DNA from: Parabacteroides sp.
Lineage (GTDB): Bacteria > Bacteroidota > Bacteroidia > Bacteroidales > Tannerellaceae
Reading direction: 5' to 3'
Assembly (NCBI GenBank): GCA_017937385.1
Contig: JAGBDR010000010.1
Span: 1 to 64,000, forward strand
DNA: 64,000 bases
In this document: one piece after another, positions 45,654-55,199 of the stretch
Position numbering within the stretch: the first letter of the stretch is position 1
Layout of the letters: every line of letters begins with the position of its first letter
Translations under genes and position numbers: made by a program
The notes under the pieces: model-generated
Told to the model about the DNA's origin: nothing
Databases searched by the model: none
What the model saw: only the letters and a program-made list of their open reading frames with translations

Positions 45654-47476
45654 TGATGAGATGGATTAATTTAATAGGTTTATTTTTCCTTTTGTTCTCT
45701 TTTGCGGTTACCGGGCGGAATCTTCCTGTCCGGCAACCGGGAAAAGAGATACGCCGACATCCCAGGTTGCTCTTCAGCAAACAGGAGGAACAGCGGGTTC
45801 GTGATCTATTCGGAACAGAACCTTTATTGGATAGTTTACGTTCCTGCCTGATGAAAGAGGCGGAATGTTTGTTGCAGGTTCCTCCTCAGGAAGATCCTCG
45901 AAGGAAAGTGAAAAACACAAAAGACATATTGCCTGTCAGCCGTGAACAGGTTTATCGGATGGTTAATCTGGCGCTGGCCTACCGGTTGAGCGGTGACAGA
46001 CGTTTTGCGGAGAAGGCGGAAAAAGAACTGGTCCATGTTTGCAATTTCCCGGATTGGGACCCTGTCCACTATCTGGATGTGGCGGAAATGACGACGGCTG
46101 TAGCTATCGGTTATGACTGGCTGTACGATGTATTGGCGCCTTCGACCAGGCAGTTGGTGGTCCATTCGATTAAAACAAAGGCATTGGATCTTGTCGTCGA
46201 GGAATATAAAACCGGAAATGCGGATTCCTGGGCGAAACGCGAAACGAACTGGAACGTGGTATGCAATACCGGAATGGTATTGGGGGCTTTGGCCATAGAA
46301 GAGCATGAGCCGGAATTGGCAAAGCATATCATTAACGAAGCGGTCAGGTATATCCCGAACTGCTTGAAGCATTTCGCACCGGATGGGGTTTGCTATGAGG
46401 GACCCGCTTATTGGGGATATACGAATATGTATCTGTCTCTTTTGTTGAAAGTATTGAATGATAATCTTGGTGAAGATTTCGGACTTTCGAAAATGGAGGG
46501 AGTGGATAAAAGCGTTCTCTATTATATGCACAGTACAAGCCCTTCCGGCAAAATATTCAATTTTGCCAATTCCGGCAGTACGGCTCCTGCGGCAGAACCC
46601 ATTTACTTTTACTTCAGCCGGGCTTTCAACCAACCGGAGGTAGCGGCTTTTTATCGGAATATTTTGTCAGAGACAGTACAAAGCGGGAATTATTTCAGAT
46701 TCTATTTTCTGTCCATTCCTTGGTATGACATGGCTTCTTCGCCTGCCGATGCCTTGCCGAAACTGAAGGTATATGAAGGGATCAATGATATTGTCGTGTT
46801 CAACGGGAACCGGAATGTTCCTAACAGCCTTTATCTGATCGCTAAAACTGGAGATCCGGATATGGCGCACCAACAATTGGATATTGGAACTTTTATTGTA
46901 GAAGCGAACGGGATAAGATGGACAGACGATCTGGGAAGTGATAATTATAGCCTACCTGGTTTTTGGGATTACAAACCGGATGGACAGCGTTGGACTTATT
47001 TCAGAAATTCGAATTTCAGTCATAATACGTTGTCAATCGACCACAAATTGCAAAACTCGGCTGGGACAGGTGAGATCAAGCGGCAGGACGACAAGGCCCT
47101 TCAACCTTTTGTTACCATGGATATGAGCACGGCTTATGCCGGACAGAGCCGTTTTGTCTACCGGACATTCCGTATGCTTGACGATACCCATATACTGGTT
47201 ACGGATAGCGTAGGGTTGCAGAACTCATCCCAATCGGTACAATGGTCTGTGATAACTTCAGCAAATGTTGAATGTAAAGGAAATACTGCGGTTCTCAGGA
47301 AAGACGGCAAATCCTTTTTCTTGAAGATAACTTCGCCGGTCAATGCTTCTTTTACGGCAAAAGCGGCAAAAAGAGGAACGGAAGCGGAGAAACCGATAGA
47401 GGGATATACGATTTTGTCGACATCAGTATCGGGTAATCCTGTACAAGTAATAAAAGTACTACTGTCAGGAGAATAA
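45653..47476 (+). CDS. Heparinase II/III-type polysaccharide lyase
   Basis: 607 residues with a signal peptide (MMRWINLIGLFFLLFSFAVTG). N-terminal (alpha/alpha) toroid: RRHPRLLFSKQEEQRVRDLF, NWNVVCNTGMVLGALAIEEH (Asn and His-like surroundings of the active site), VCYEGPAYWGYTNMY, with the candidate catalytic Tyr; C-terminal beta-sandwich begins about residue 385 with QLDIGTFIVEANGIRW and NFSHNTLSIDHKLQ (conserved His). These lyases cleave uronic-acid polysaccharides by beta-elimination. Substrate could be a glycosaminoglycan or another polyuronide; the PL family number cannot be decided from reading. The products fit the GH88 enzyme encoded next. Confidence 0.85.
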   Translation: MMRWINLIGLFFLLFSFAVTGRNLPVRQPGKEIRRHPRLLFSKQEEQRVRDLFGTEPLLDSLRSCLMKEAECLLQVPPQEDPRRKVKNTKDILPVSREQVYRMVNLALAYRLSGDRRFAEKAEKELVHVCNFPDWDPVHYLDVAEMTTAVAIGYDWLYDVLAPSTRQLVVHSIKTKALDLVVEEYKTGNADSWAKRETNWNVVCNTGMVLGALAIEEHEPELAKHIINEAVRYIPNCLKHFAPDGVCYEGPAYWGYTNMYLSLLLKVLNDNLGEDFGLSKMEGVDKSVLYYMHSTSPSGKIFNFANSGSTAPAAEPIYFYFSRAFNQPEVAAFYRNILSETVQSGNYFRFYFLSIPWYDMASSPADALPKLKVYEGINDIVVFNGNRNVPNSLYLIAKTGDPDMAHQQLDIGTFIVEANGIRWTDDLGSDNYSLPGFWDYKPDGQRWTYFRNSNFSHNTLSIDHKLQNSAGTGEIKRQDDKALQPFVTMDMSTAYAGQSRFVYRTFRMLDDTHILVTDSVGLQNSSQSVQWSVITSANVECKGNTAVLRKDGKSFFLKITSPVNASFTAKAAKRGTEAEKPIEGYTILSTSVSGNPVQVIKVLLSGE

Positions 47477-47512
47477 TAACAGAGTAGTTACAATAAAATA
47501 AATAGTATAGAT

Positions 47513-48715
47513 ATGGTGAAGGTGAAGTATTTAACGAGTATGGTACTCGGCATTGCATTGGTTTCTTGCGGAGGGACAGAAAACCAATTCGTTGAAGAGA
47601 ATGTGGAGTTCGCTCATAAACAAATAGGAAAAGAAATCGAACTGATTGAGGCGAGTGGTAAATTTATGAATCCGACTACGTTAAATCCGAACGGTTCCGT
47701 TTATTATTGTGACCTGACCGATTGGCGTAGTGGTTTCTTTCCCGGTTCGGTCTGGTATCTGTATGAGCTGACAGGGGATAAAAGTCTGCTACCTCTTGCA
47801 AGGAAATACACGGAAGCGGTGAAAAATGCCAAAAACATCAAATGGAACCATGATGTCGGTTTTATGATCTATTGCAGTTTCGGAAACGGTTTGCGTCTGA
47901 CGGGTGATCCGGAGTACAAGGAGGTGATTGTCGAAGCCGCTCGCTCCTTGTCCACTCGTTTCCGCCCGGTGGCGGGGATTATTCAGTCGTGGAACGTGGA
48001 CAGGGGATGGATTTCAGAACGGGGTTGGGAGTGCCCGGTGATCATTGACAACATGATGAATTTGGAACTATTGTTTGCCGCTACACGATTGTCCGGCGAC
48101 TCTACTTTTTATAAGATGGCCGTTTCACATGTGGACCGTACCATGAAGGAGCAATATCGTCCGGATGGCAGTTGCTATCATGTGGTTGATTACAGTATGG
48201 AAGACGGTTCCGTACGTAATCGACATACAGCACAGGGATATTCACATGAATCGGCGTGGAGCCGTGGGCAGGCCTGGGGTATTTATGGCTTAACACTATG
48301 TTATCGGGAGACGGGAGACCGGAAATATCTTGATTTGGCTCTAAAAGCAATTCATTTTATGTTTAATCATAAGAATACGCCCGAAGACCTTGTGTTTTAT
48401 TGGGATATGGATGCCCCGAATATTCCTGACGATTATCGGGATGCTTCGGCTGCTGCTTGTATCGCCTCTGCATTGTATGAGATTAGTACGATGGATGTTC
48501 CTGAACCGCAAATGTATAAGGGGTATGCAGACCGGATCATGAAAAGTTTGGCTTCTCCGACTTATCGAGCTGAATTAGGAACAAACGGAAACTTCTTGCT
48601 GATGCATTGTGTCGGAAGTATTCCACATAATGGAGAAATAGATGTTCCGTTGAATTATGCTGACTATTACTTTTTGGAAGCATTGAAGCGAAAACGTGAT
48701 ATCGAACAAAAGTAG
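47513..48715 (+). CDS. GH88 unsaturated glucuronyl hydrolase
   Basis: 400 residues; lipoprotein signal MVKVKYLTSMVLGIALVSC. (alpha/alpha)6 enzyme that removes the 4,5-unsaturated uronic acid left by polysaccharide lyases. Seen: DWRSGFFPGSVWYLYELTG, HDVGFMIYCSFGNG, CPVIIDNMMNLELLF with one catalytic Asp (near 178), HESAWSRGQAWGIYGL and RDASAAACIASALYE with the second Asp (near 309). Last gene of the PUL, so the lyase upstream and this enzyme act in sequence on the imported chain. Confidence 0.93.
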   Translation: MVKVKYLTSMVLGIALVSCGGTENQFVEENVEFAHKQIGKEIELIEASGKFMNPTTLNPNGSVYYCDLTDWRSGFFPGSVWYLYELTGDKSLLPLARKYTEAVKNAKNIKWNHDVGFMIYCSFGNGLRLTGDPEYKEVIVEAARSLSTRFRPVAGIIQSWNVDRGWISERGWECPVIIDNMMNLELLFAATRLSGDSTFYKMAVSHVDRTMKEQYRPDGSCYHVVDYSMEDGSVRNRHTAQGYSHESAWSRGQAWGIYGLTLCYRETGDRKYLDLALKAIHFMFNHKNTPEDLVFYWDMDAPNIPDDYRDASAAACIASALYEISTMDVPEPQMYKGYADRIMKSLASPTYRAELGTNGNFLLMHCVGSIPHNGEIDVPLNYADYYFLEALKRKRDIEQK

Positions 48716-48796
48716 TTTTTGTAAAGAGTGTCGCACTCCGACAACGGTAATTCAAATCTCGGCATCTCTATATAGATTTTGTAGAGGGTTTCTTTA

Positions 48797-48845
48797 GCAG
48801 GGGAAAGGCATTAAATTTTGATGCCCTTGCCCTGCCTGTTTTATT
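48797..48845 (+). terminator. Terminator of the PUL operon
   Basis: GCAGGG...AAGGCATTAAA (from 48797) pairs imperfectly, with wobble, with TTTGATGCC...CCCTGC (to 48835); a T-rich stretch CTGTTTTATTATTT follows. Confidence 0.65.
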
Positions 48846-48936
48846 ATTTGGGCAATATTTCGTATATTTACAGCCTGTTATGGCTTATGAGCAATTGCCA
48901 CAGAGCCCGGTACGATGCAAAAGATTTGGATTGATT

Positions 48937-51669
48937 ATGAGACCAGAAGATATTACAGAACAGGACGAAAACGAAAAAATAAAAGATACGGAAGGACAAC
49001 CGGATGCTGATGAAAACAGGGATGAGACTGTCGAATCGGAAGCAAACCAAGAGACACATTCGGAATATAAGATACCGGGCAAATCGGAAAGCCGGGTGTT
49101 TTATCACTTGTCTGGGATGTATCAGGATTGGTTCCTCGATTATGCTTCATACGTGATTCTGGAACGTGCCGTTCCGCATATCAACGACGGACTGAAACCC
49201 GTGCAGCGCCGCATCCTGCACTCCATGAAGCGGTTGGACGACGGGCGCTACAACAAGGTGGCGAATATTGTCGGACACACCATGCAGTTCCACCCGCATG
49301 GCGATGCTTCTATCGGTGATGCATTGGTACAGCTTGGGCAGAAGGACTTGTTGATCGACTGCCAGGGAAACTGGGGGAATATCCTTACCGGAGACGGTGC
49401 GGCTGCTCCACGTTATATCGAGGCACGTCTCTCCAAGTTTGCGCTGGAAACGGTCTTCAATCCGAAAACGACTGTCTGGCAACTTTCTTACGACGGACGT
49501 AACAAGGAGCCGGTGACGCTTCCCGTCAAGTTCCCTTTGCTGTTGGCGCAAGGTGTGGAAGGGATCGCTGTAGGGCTTTCTTCCAAAATATTGCCACATA
49601 ATTTCAACGAACTATTGGATGCGTCTGTCGCTTATTTGCGAGGGGAAACGTTTACCCTGTTTCCCGATTTCCAGACCGGCGGGTATATTGATGTCTCAAA
49701 ATATAATGACGGCGAACGCGGCGGTTCCGTAAAGGTACGTGCCAAGATTACGAAATTGGATAACAAGACGCTTGTCATCAGCGAAATTCCATACGGAAAG
49801 ACCACCTCTACATTGATCGAGTCGATATTGAAAGCGAATGATAAAGGAAAGATCAAGATCAAGAAAGTAGACGATAACACGGCCCGTAACGTGGAAATCC
49901 TCGTGCACTTGGCGCCGGGTGTCTCTTCCGACAAGACGATCGATGCGTTGTATGCTTTCACGGATTGCGAAATCAGCATTTCGCCGAACTGCTGCGTCAT
50001 TATGGACAACAAGCCGCACTTCCTGACGGTGAGTGATGTGCTGAAGCATTCGACCGACGACACGTTGCGCCTGCTCCGTATCGAGCTGGAAATACAGAAA
50101 GGAGAACTGGAGGAGTCGCTCTTTTTCGCCTCTTTGGAGAAGATATTCATCGAAGAACGTATTTATAAGGATAAGGAATTTGAAGAAGCGAAAGATATGG
50201 ATGAGGCGATTGCCCATATCGACAAACGTCTTGCTCCGTTCAAACCGCATTTCATCCGTGAAGTGACCCGTGAAGATATCCTGAAACTGATGGAGATCAA
50301 GATGGGACGTATCCTTAAGTTCAATACGGACAAGTGTAATGTGATCATTGCCCAGTATCAGGAAGATATTGCCAGGATCGACAACCATCTGACGCATATC
50401 GTCGATTATACGGTCGACTGGTTCATGATGCTGAAAGAAAAATACGGCAAGAACTATCCTCGCCTGACTGAAGTGCGCAACTTCGACACGATCGAAGCGA
50501 CCAAAGTCGTCGAGGCGAATGAGAAACTGTATATCAACCGGCTTGAAGGATTCATCGGGACAAGTTTGAAGAAAGACGAATATGTCTGCAACTGTTCCGA
50601 TATCGACGATATCATTATTTTCTATCGCAACGGCACGTACAAAGTCGTGAGGGTGAGCGAAAAGATGTTTGTCGGAAAGGATATCCTTTACCTGAATGTC
50701 TTCAAGCGGAACGATAACCGTACGATTTACAATGTGATCTACCGGGATGGAAAGGTAGGCTATAATTATATCAAACGCTTTGCCGTGACAGGTGTGACGC
50801 GCGATAAGGAGTATGACATCACGAAAGGGACGGAAGGTTCGCGTATTCTTTATTTCAGTGCCAATACCAATGGTGAAGCCGAGACGGTGAAAGTGATCCT
50901 GAAGCCGAAACCTCGCCAAAAGTTGCTTGTTTTTGAAAAGGATTTCAGTGAGATAGCGATCAAAGGGCGTGGTTCGATGGGGAATATCCTGACGAAAGCC
51001 GATGTGCACAAGATCAGCCTGAAACAGAAAGGAAGTTCTACGCTGGGAGGCCGTATGGTCTGGTTCGATCGCGATGTATTGCGTCTGAATTACGACGGGC
51101 GTGGAGAGGAGTTGGGTGAATTTCAGAGTGACGATCTGATCTTGGTAATCCTTCAGAACGGGGATTTCTATACGACCAACTTCGACCTGAGCAATCATTA
51201 TGAACCTAATATCCTGAACATCGAGAAGTTTGATCCCCATAAGGTTTGGACGGTGGCCCTTTACGATGCCGACCAAAAGTATTATTACCTGAAGCGTTTC
51301 CAATTGGAAGCCGGAAACCGCAAACAGAATTTCCTGGGCGATAACCCGAAGAGCCGCCTGATGCTGTTGACCGATGAAGTTTATCCGCGGATCGAGGTGG
51401 TCTTTGGCGGGCATGACGCTTTCCGTGAACCGCTGGTATTGGATGCGGAAGAGTTTATTGGTGTGAAAGGATTCAAGGCTAAAGGCAAACGCCTTTCGAC
51501 TTTTGAGGTAGAAACGATCAACGAACTTGAGCCCGTCCGTTTTGCTTCCACGTCGCAATCGCAGGAGGAAAATAATGAGGGTGAAGGAGAAACAGAGCTC
51601 GATTCGGATGCCGATGAGAGTGATTCGGATATTATTGACGAGATTATCGGACAAATGAAGCTATTTTAA
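48937..51669 (+). CDS. parC: DNA topoisomerase IV subunit A
   Basis: Type IIA topoisomerase breakage-reunion subunit, 910 residues from ATG 48937 (MRPEDITEQ). An in-frame ATG at 48880 exists but its extra 19 residues look untranslated. After an acidic low-complexity head come YASYVILERAVPHINDGLKPVQRRIL, GHTMQFHPHGDASIGDALV and the active-site Tyr in AAPRYIEARLS near residue 160. The C-terminal half forms the beta-pinwheel (repeats such as GRGSMGNILTKADVHKIS). The plain GyrA-box is not seen, favouring ParC over GyrA. The C-terminus is again acidic. DUF3316 gene follows after 3 bp. Confidence 0.9.
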   Translation: MRPEDITEQDENEKIKDTEGQPDADENRDETVESEANQETHSEYKIPGKSESRVFYHLSGMYQDWFLDYASYVILERAVPHINDGLKPVQRRILHSMKRLDDGRYNKVANIVGHTMQFHPHGDASIGDALVQLGQKDLLIDCQGNWGNILTGDGAAAPRYIEARLSKFALETVFNPKTTVWQLSYDGRNKEPVTLPVKFPLLLAQGVEGIAVGLSSKILPHNFNELLDASVAYLRGETFTLFPDFQTGGYIDVSKYNDGERGGSVKVRAKITKLDNKTLVISEIPYGKTTSTLIESILKANDKGKIKIKKVDDNTARNVEILVHLAPGVSSDKTIDALYAFTDCEISISPNCCVIMDNKPHFLTVSDVLKHSTDDTLRLLRIELEIQKGELEESLFFASLEKIFIEERIYKDKEFEEAKDMDEAIAHIDKRLAPFKPHFIREVTREDILKLMEIKMGRILKFNTDKCNVIIAQYQEDIARIDNHLTHIVDYTVDWFMMLKEKYGKNYPRLTEVRNFDTIEATKVVEANEKLYINRLEGFIGTSLKKDEYVCNCSDIDDIIIFYRNGTYKVVRVSEKMFVGKDILYLNVFKRNDNRTIYNVIYRDGKVGYNYIKRFAVTGVTRDKEYDITKGTEGSRILYFSANTNGEAETVKVILKPKPRQKLLVFEKDFSEIAIKGRGSMGNILTKADVHKISLKQKGSSTLGGRMVWFDRDVLRLNYDGRGEELGEFQSDDLILVILQNGDFYTTNFDLSNHYEPNILNIEKFDPHKVWTVALYDADQKYYYLKRFQLEAGNRKQNFLGDNPKSRLMLLTDEVYPRIEVVFGGHDAFREPLVLDAEEFIGVKGFKAKGKRLSTFEVETINELEPVRFASTSQSQEENNEGEGETELDSDADESDSDIIDEIIGQMKLF

Positions 51670-51672
51670 ATC

Positions 51673-52527
51673 ATGAAATCTTTCCTCCTCCTCTTCCTCT
51701 TTCTCTCTTTTCCGCTGATGGCTCAGTCCGGAGAGGAGGAAACGCCTCGTTCGGTCAATGAGAGCACGTTGGTCGGGTTGGGGCGTTATAACCTGCGGGA
51801 TACGTATCTTTCGCCCAGTACGGACATCCGTTATACGGGCTGGGTAGTGCAGGTCCTCAATGAGCGGATGAAGATCGTGCGGTTGGCAGACTATCATGTG
51901 TCCCGCCAACAGCTGATCCATGTGGAGTTCGGTTCGACCCGTAACGGTGCGGGGACGGCGAACGAATATGCCGGATTCGTAGATTACAGTTTGGGCTATC
52001 ATTACCGTTTTCCGCAGGTACAACCCGGATTGAAAGTCTTGACCGGTGCTTCCGCCCGTCTTTCCGGCGGTTTTATTTATAATACGCGAAACAGCAACAA
52101 CCCGGTTTCCGGCAAGGCGGACTTCGACCTGAATCTGTCGGCCATGGCGATTTATCATTTCACGGTTGAGGGATTCCCGCTTACCCTCCGCTATCAGGCG
52201 GAGATACCGTTTGCCGGCGTACTCTTCTCGGTACATAAAGGCGAACCGTATTATTTCCTGACACAAGGCAGCAAGGAAGGACTTGTGCGGTTCAGTTCGT
52301 TCCATAACAAGTTTGCCATGAGAAACTATTTCACGCTTGATGTGCCGGTATCTGCCTTTACCATCCGTATCGGTTATCTGAACAGCATGTACCGTACGGA
52401 TGTGAACCGTATCAAGACACATGTCCTCTCCAATTCGTTCATGATCGGATTTGTGAAAGAGTTTGTCTCTTTCGGCGGCAAGCGTCTGAAGAAAGAGGGG
52501 CAAGGGTATAGAAGTGCGTACTACTGA
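51673..52527 (+). CDS. DUF3316 outer-membrane-like protein
   Basis: 284 residues with signal peptide MKSFLLLFLFLSFPLMAQS. Alternating hydrophobic strands (FAGFVDYSLGYHYRF-like, ARLSGGFIYNT, FPLTLRYQAEIPFAGV, VPVSAFTIRIGYLNSMYRT) suggest a small beta-barrel; the pattern matches DUF3316 as I remember it. Starts 3 bp behind parC, so it is probably co-transcribed. Function unknown. Confidence 0.75.
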   Translation: MKSFLLLFLFLSFPLMAQSGEEETPRSVNESTLVGLGRYNLRDTYLSPSTDIRYTGWVVQVLNERMKIVRLADYHVSRQQLIHVEFGSTRNGAGTANEYAGFVDYSLGYHYRFPQVQPGLKVLTGASARLSGGFIYNTRNSNNPVSGKADFDLNLSAMAIYHFTVEGFPLTLRYQAEIPFAGVLFSVHKGEPYYFLTQGSKEGLVRFSSFHNKFAMRNYFTLDVPVSAFTIRIGYLNSMYRTDVNRIKTHVLSNSFMIGFVKEFVSFGGKRLKKEGQGYRSAYY

Positions 52528-52528
52528 T

Positions 52529-52563
52529 AACTCACAATTCATAATTTATAATTCATAACTCAT
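52529..52563 (+). repeat. Heptamer repeat of AATTCAT type over the S41 start codon
   Basis: Five consecutive 7-bp units: AACTCAC, AATTCAT, AATTTAT, AATTCAT, AACTCAT. The last one supplies the AT of the ATG at 52562. Different sequence from the TTGACAA repeats but the same period. Confidence 0.8.
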
Positions 52564-53680
52564 GAAACCTTTCCTCTTTTCCCTCTGTCTGTTCTTTTTC
52601 TTCGGTTGCGAGAAAGCGACAGAGTATAACTCGTCTCCCCGTGATAACTTTGAGGCGCTTTGGCGTATCATGGATGAGAATTACTGTTTCTTTACCTTTA
52701 AGGACATTGACTGGGATGATGTGCACGACCGGTATGATTTGCTTGTGAGCGACACGATGAACCAGTATGAATTGTTTGACATCCTGGGTAAAATGCTTGC
52801 CGAGGTGAAAGACGGGCATACCAACTTGATCTCATCTTTCGATATGTCCCGTTACTGGACCTGGTATGAAGCGTATCCGGCTAACTTCTATAAAGAAATA
52901 CAGGACCGTTATCTCGGTACGGACTATAAGATTGCCGGAGGAATGAAGTACAAGCGTTTGGCGGACGATAAGATCGGGTATGTCTATTACGGCAGCTTTT
53001 CAAGCGGCGTGGGTGAAAACAACCTGGATTATGTGTTCGCGCATTTCAAGGATTGCAAGGGATTGATATTCGACGTGCGCGACAATGGAGGCGGCTCCTT
53101 GCTCTATTCCGACCGCATCGCTTCGCGGTTTCTGGAAGAAAGGATTCTGACCGGTTACACGCAATATAAGAAAGGGAACGGGCATGACGATTTCACCGAA
53201 CCGAATCCGGTCTATCTTTCCCCGTCGGACCGTATCCCTTGGTTGCGCCCGGTCATTGTCTTGACCAACCGCCATTCCTACAGTGCGACAAACGATTTTG
53301 TCAATGTGATGCGTCTTCTTCCGCAAGTCACGATCATGGGCGACCGTACGGGAGGTGGCAGCGGTCTGCCTTTCAGCTCGGAATTGCCGAACGGATGGAG
53401 TGTCCGCTTCTCGGCCTGTCCGGTTCTGGATGTGAACAAACAACATACGGAGTTCGGCATTGATCCGGATATTGCGGTAGCCATGACAGAGGAGGATATC
53501 TTGAAAGGGCGCGACACGATTCTGGAGGCGGCGATCGAACAATTGCTCGCAAAAAGCGATTCGGCAGAAGCGGAATCCTTCATGGTGGGTATCAACCCGG
53601 ATGCCGGCATCCGAGTCGCTTTGCAAAAAGAACCGGATGAGCCATACGGCAAGAAAAATCCAAACAGTCTTATCGAATAG
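52562..53680 (+). CDS. S41-family peptidase lipoprotein
   Basis: 372 residues; lipoprotein signal MKPFLFSLCLFFFFGC. C-terminal-processing-protease-like fold: tricorn-core helices at 25-80 (FEALWRIMDENYCFF), LAEVKDGHTNLI, then the catalytic domain with YVYYGSF, FDVRDNGGGSLLYSD and the nucleophile in VLTNRHSYSATNDFV near residue 240, followed by GDRTGGGSGLPF. No PDZ insertion is obvious, so it is a short S41 form. Likely anchored to the outer or inner membrane and acting in the envelope. Confidence 0.9.
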   Translation: MKPFLFSLCLFFFFGCEKATEYNSSPRDNFEALWRIMDENYCFFTFKDIDWDDVHDRYDLLVSDTMNQYELFDILGKMLAEVKDGHTNLISSFDMSRYWTWYEAYPANFYKEIQDRYLGTDYKIAGGMKYKRLADDKIGYVYYGSFSSGVGENNLDYVFAHFKDCKGLIFDVRDNGGGSLLYSDRIASRFLEERILTGYTQYKKGNGHDDFTEPNPVYLSPSDRIPWLRPVIVLTNRHSYSATNDFVNVMRLLPQVTIMGDRTGGGSGLPFSSELPNGWSVRFSACPVLDVNKQHTEFGIDPDIAVAMTEEDILKGRDTILEAAIEQLLAKSDSAEAESFMVGINPDAGIRVALQKEPDEPYGKKNPNSLIE

Positions 53681-53728
53681 TCCGGCATTTATGAATGATT
53701 TATTACTTTTGCACCTAAAATTATTTTA

Positions 53729-54460
53729 ATGAGTTACAATTGGAGTACACGCACGGAACTTTTGTTAGGAACTGATCGGATGGAACGGCTGGCGCATAGT
53801 CATGTGCTGGTAGTTGGATTGGGAGGTGTGGGTGCGTATGCCGCCGAACAGATCTGTCGGGCCGGGATCGGGCACATGACGATCGTCGATGCCGATACGG
53901 TCAACGAAAGCAACATCAACCGCCAATTGCCGGCGTTGCATTCGACGTTAGGTATGCCGAAAGCCGAAGTCGTAGCTCGTCGTCTGTTGGATATCAATCC
54001 CCATTTGAAACTACACGTTTTGAACGAGTTCTTGCGTGACGAGCGGACGGAAGAGGTGCTTTCGGCGAACCGGTATGATTTTATTGTGGATGCGATCGAT
54101 TCCCTCAGCCCGAAAGTATTCCTGTTATATCACGCTTATAAGAAAAACATTCCTGTCGTTTCCTCGATGGGAGCCGGTGCCAAGATGGACCCGTCACAGG
54201 TCAGGATCGCGGATATATCGAAGACTTGCAACTGCGGCTTGGCGAAAGCCGTGCGCAAACGGTTGCGCGGATTGGGCGTAAACAAAGGAATTCCGGTTGT
54301 CTTCTCTACGGAGATTGCCAATCCGGATGCCGTCATAGAGGTGGAGGATGAACTGTGCAAGCGGACAACGACCGGAACCGTTTCCTATATGCCGGCGATA
54401 TTCGGGTGTTACTTGGCTTCATTTGTGATTCGGCAATTGACTTTTACAATGGACAATTGA
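53729..54460 (+). CDS. tcdA: tRNA threonylcarbamoyladenosine dehydratase
   Basis: E1-like enzyme that converts t6A37 of tRNA to its cyclic form. 243 residues. ATP-binding VLVVGLGGVGAYAAEQICRAGIG near 28-50, DADTVNESNINRQLPAL, and FIVDAIDSLSPKVFLL with the catalytic-site surroundings; later VVSSMGAGAKMDPSQ and the Cys-containing KTCNCGLAKAVRKRLRG, as in CsdL/TcdA proteins. Its last residues TFTMDN are encoded by the 7-bp repeat behind it. Confidence 0.92.
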   Translation: MSYNWSTRTELLLGTDRMERLAHSHVLVVGLGGVGAYAAEQICRAGIGHMTIVDADTVNESNINRQLPALHSTLGMPKAEVVARRLLDINPHLKLHVLNEFLRDERTEEVLSANRYDFIVDAIDSLSPKVFLLYHAYKKNIPVVSSMGAGAKMDPSQVRIADISKTCNCGLAKAVRKRLRGLGVNKGIPVVFSTEIANPDAVIEVEDELCKRTTTGTVSYMPAIFGCYLASFVIRQLTFTMDN

Positions 54461-54480
54461 TAATTGACAATTGACAATTA
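54434..54480 (+). repeat. Heptamer repeat at the tcdA stop codon
   Basis: TTGACTTTTACAATGGACAA then TTGATAA, TTGACAA, TTGACAA units; they encode the end of TcdA and stop it. No right-hand complement precedes the next gene, 10 bp further. Confidence 0.8.
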
Positions 54481-54489
54481 AAAGATGTA

Positions 54490-55155
54490 ATGATACAAAC
54501 AGAAGGAATAACCAAAAGCTTCGGTTCCTTGCAAGTGTTGAAAGGAATCGACCTGACGATCGGGGAGGGCGAGATCGTGGCGATTGTCGGCCCGAGCGGG
54601 GCTGGGAAAACGACTCTGCTTCAGATCCTCGGGACACTCGATGCGCCGGACAGTGGCAAACTTTATATAAACGGGACTGAAACCGTCCGCCTTTCGGAAG
54701 AAAAATTGGCGGCGTTCCGCAATCGGAATATCGGTTTCGTCTTCCAGTTCCATCAGCTTCTTCCGGAGTTTACGGCTTTGGAGAATGTGATGATTCCGGC
54801 CCTGATTGCTCGTGAAAAGCCAGCGGTGGCGGAGAAAAGAGCGAAAGAGATCCTCGACTTCATGAATTTGGCTGACCGGATGTCCCACAAGCCGGCCGAG
54901 TTGTCGGGCGGGGAGAAACAGCGCGTAGCGGTTGCCCGCGCCCTCATCAACAATCCGTCGGTCATCCTGGCAGACGAGCCGTCGGGAAGCCTGGACACTC
55001 AAAATAAGGAGGAACTGCATAAGCTTTTCTTCGACCTGCGTGACCAGATGCACCAGACATTCGTAATCGTCACGCACGACGAGCAGCTGGCAACCGATAC
55101 GGACCGCGTGATTCATATCAAGGACGGAATGGTTCAATTGACAATGGACCATTGA
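54490..55155 (+). CDS. LolD-type ABC transporter ATP-binding protein
   Basis: 221-residue ATPase. Walker [10 protein letters not shown] (residues 34-42), Q-loop [18 protein letters not shown], signature [15 protein letters not shown] (137-151), Walker [14 protein letters not shown] (157-169), switch His in VTHDEQLA. The MacB/LolD subgroup powers FtsX-like permeases; none is adjacent here, although an orphan permease lies at 5443. Its C-terminal VQLTMDH is repeat-encoded. Confidence 0.9.
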   Translation: MIQTEGITKSFGSLQVLKGIDLTIGEGEIVAIVGPSGAGKTTLLQILGTLDAPDSGKLYINGTETVRLSEEKLAAFRNRNIGFVFQFHQLLPEFTALENVMIPALIAREKPAVAEKRAKEILDFMNLADRMSHKPAELSGGEKQRVAVARALINNPSVILADEPSGSLDTQNKEELHKLFFDLRDQMHQTFVIVTHDEQLATDTDRVIHIKDGMVQLTMDH

Positions 55156-55193
55156 CAAGGAACAATTATTTTTTAATTCTTAATTTTTAATTC
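55134..55193 (+). repeat. Heptamer repeats (TTGACAA then TTAATTC type)
   Basis: CAATTGACAATGGACCATTG and one more TTGACAA unit end the ATPase gene; then 55173-55193 are three 7-bp units TTAATTC, TTAATTT, TTAATTC just before the next start codon. Confidence 0.75.
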
Positions 55194-55199
55194 AAAAGA

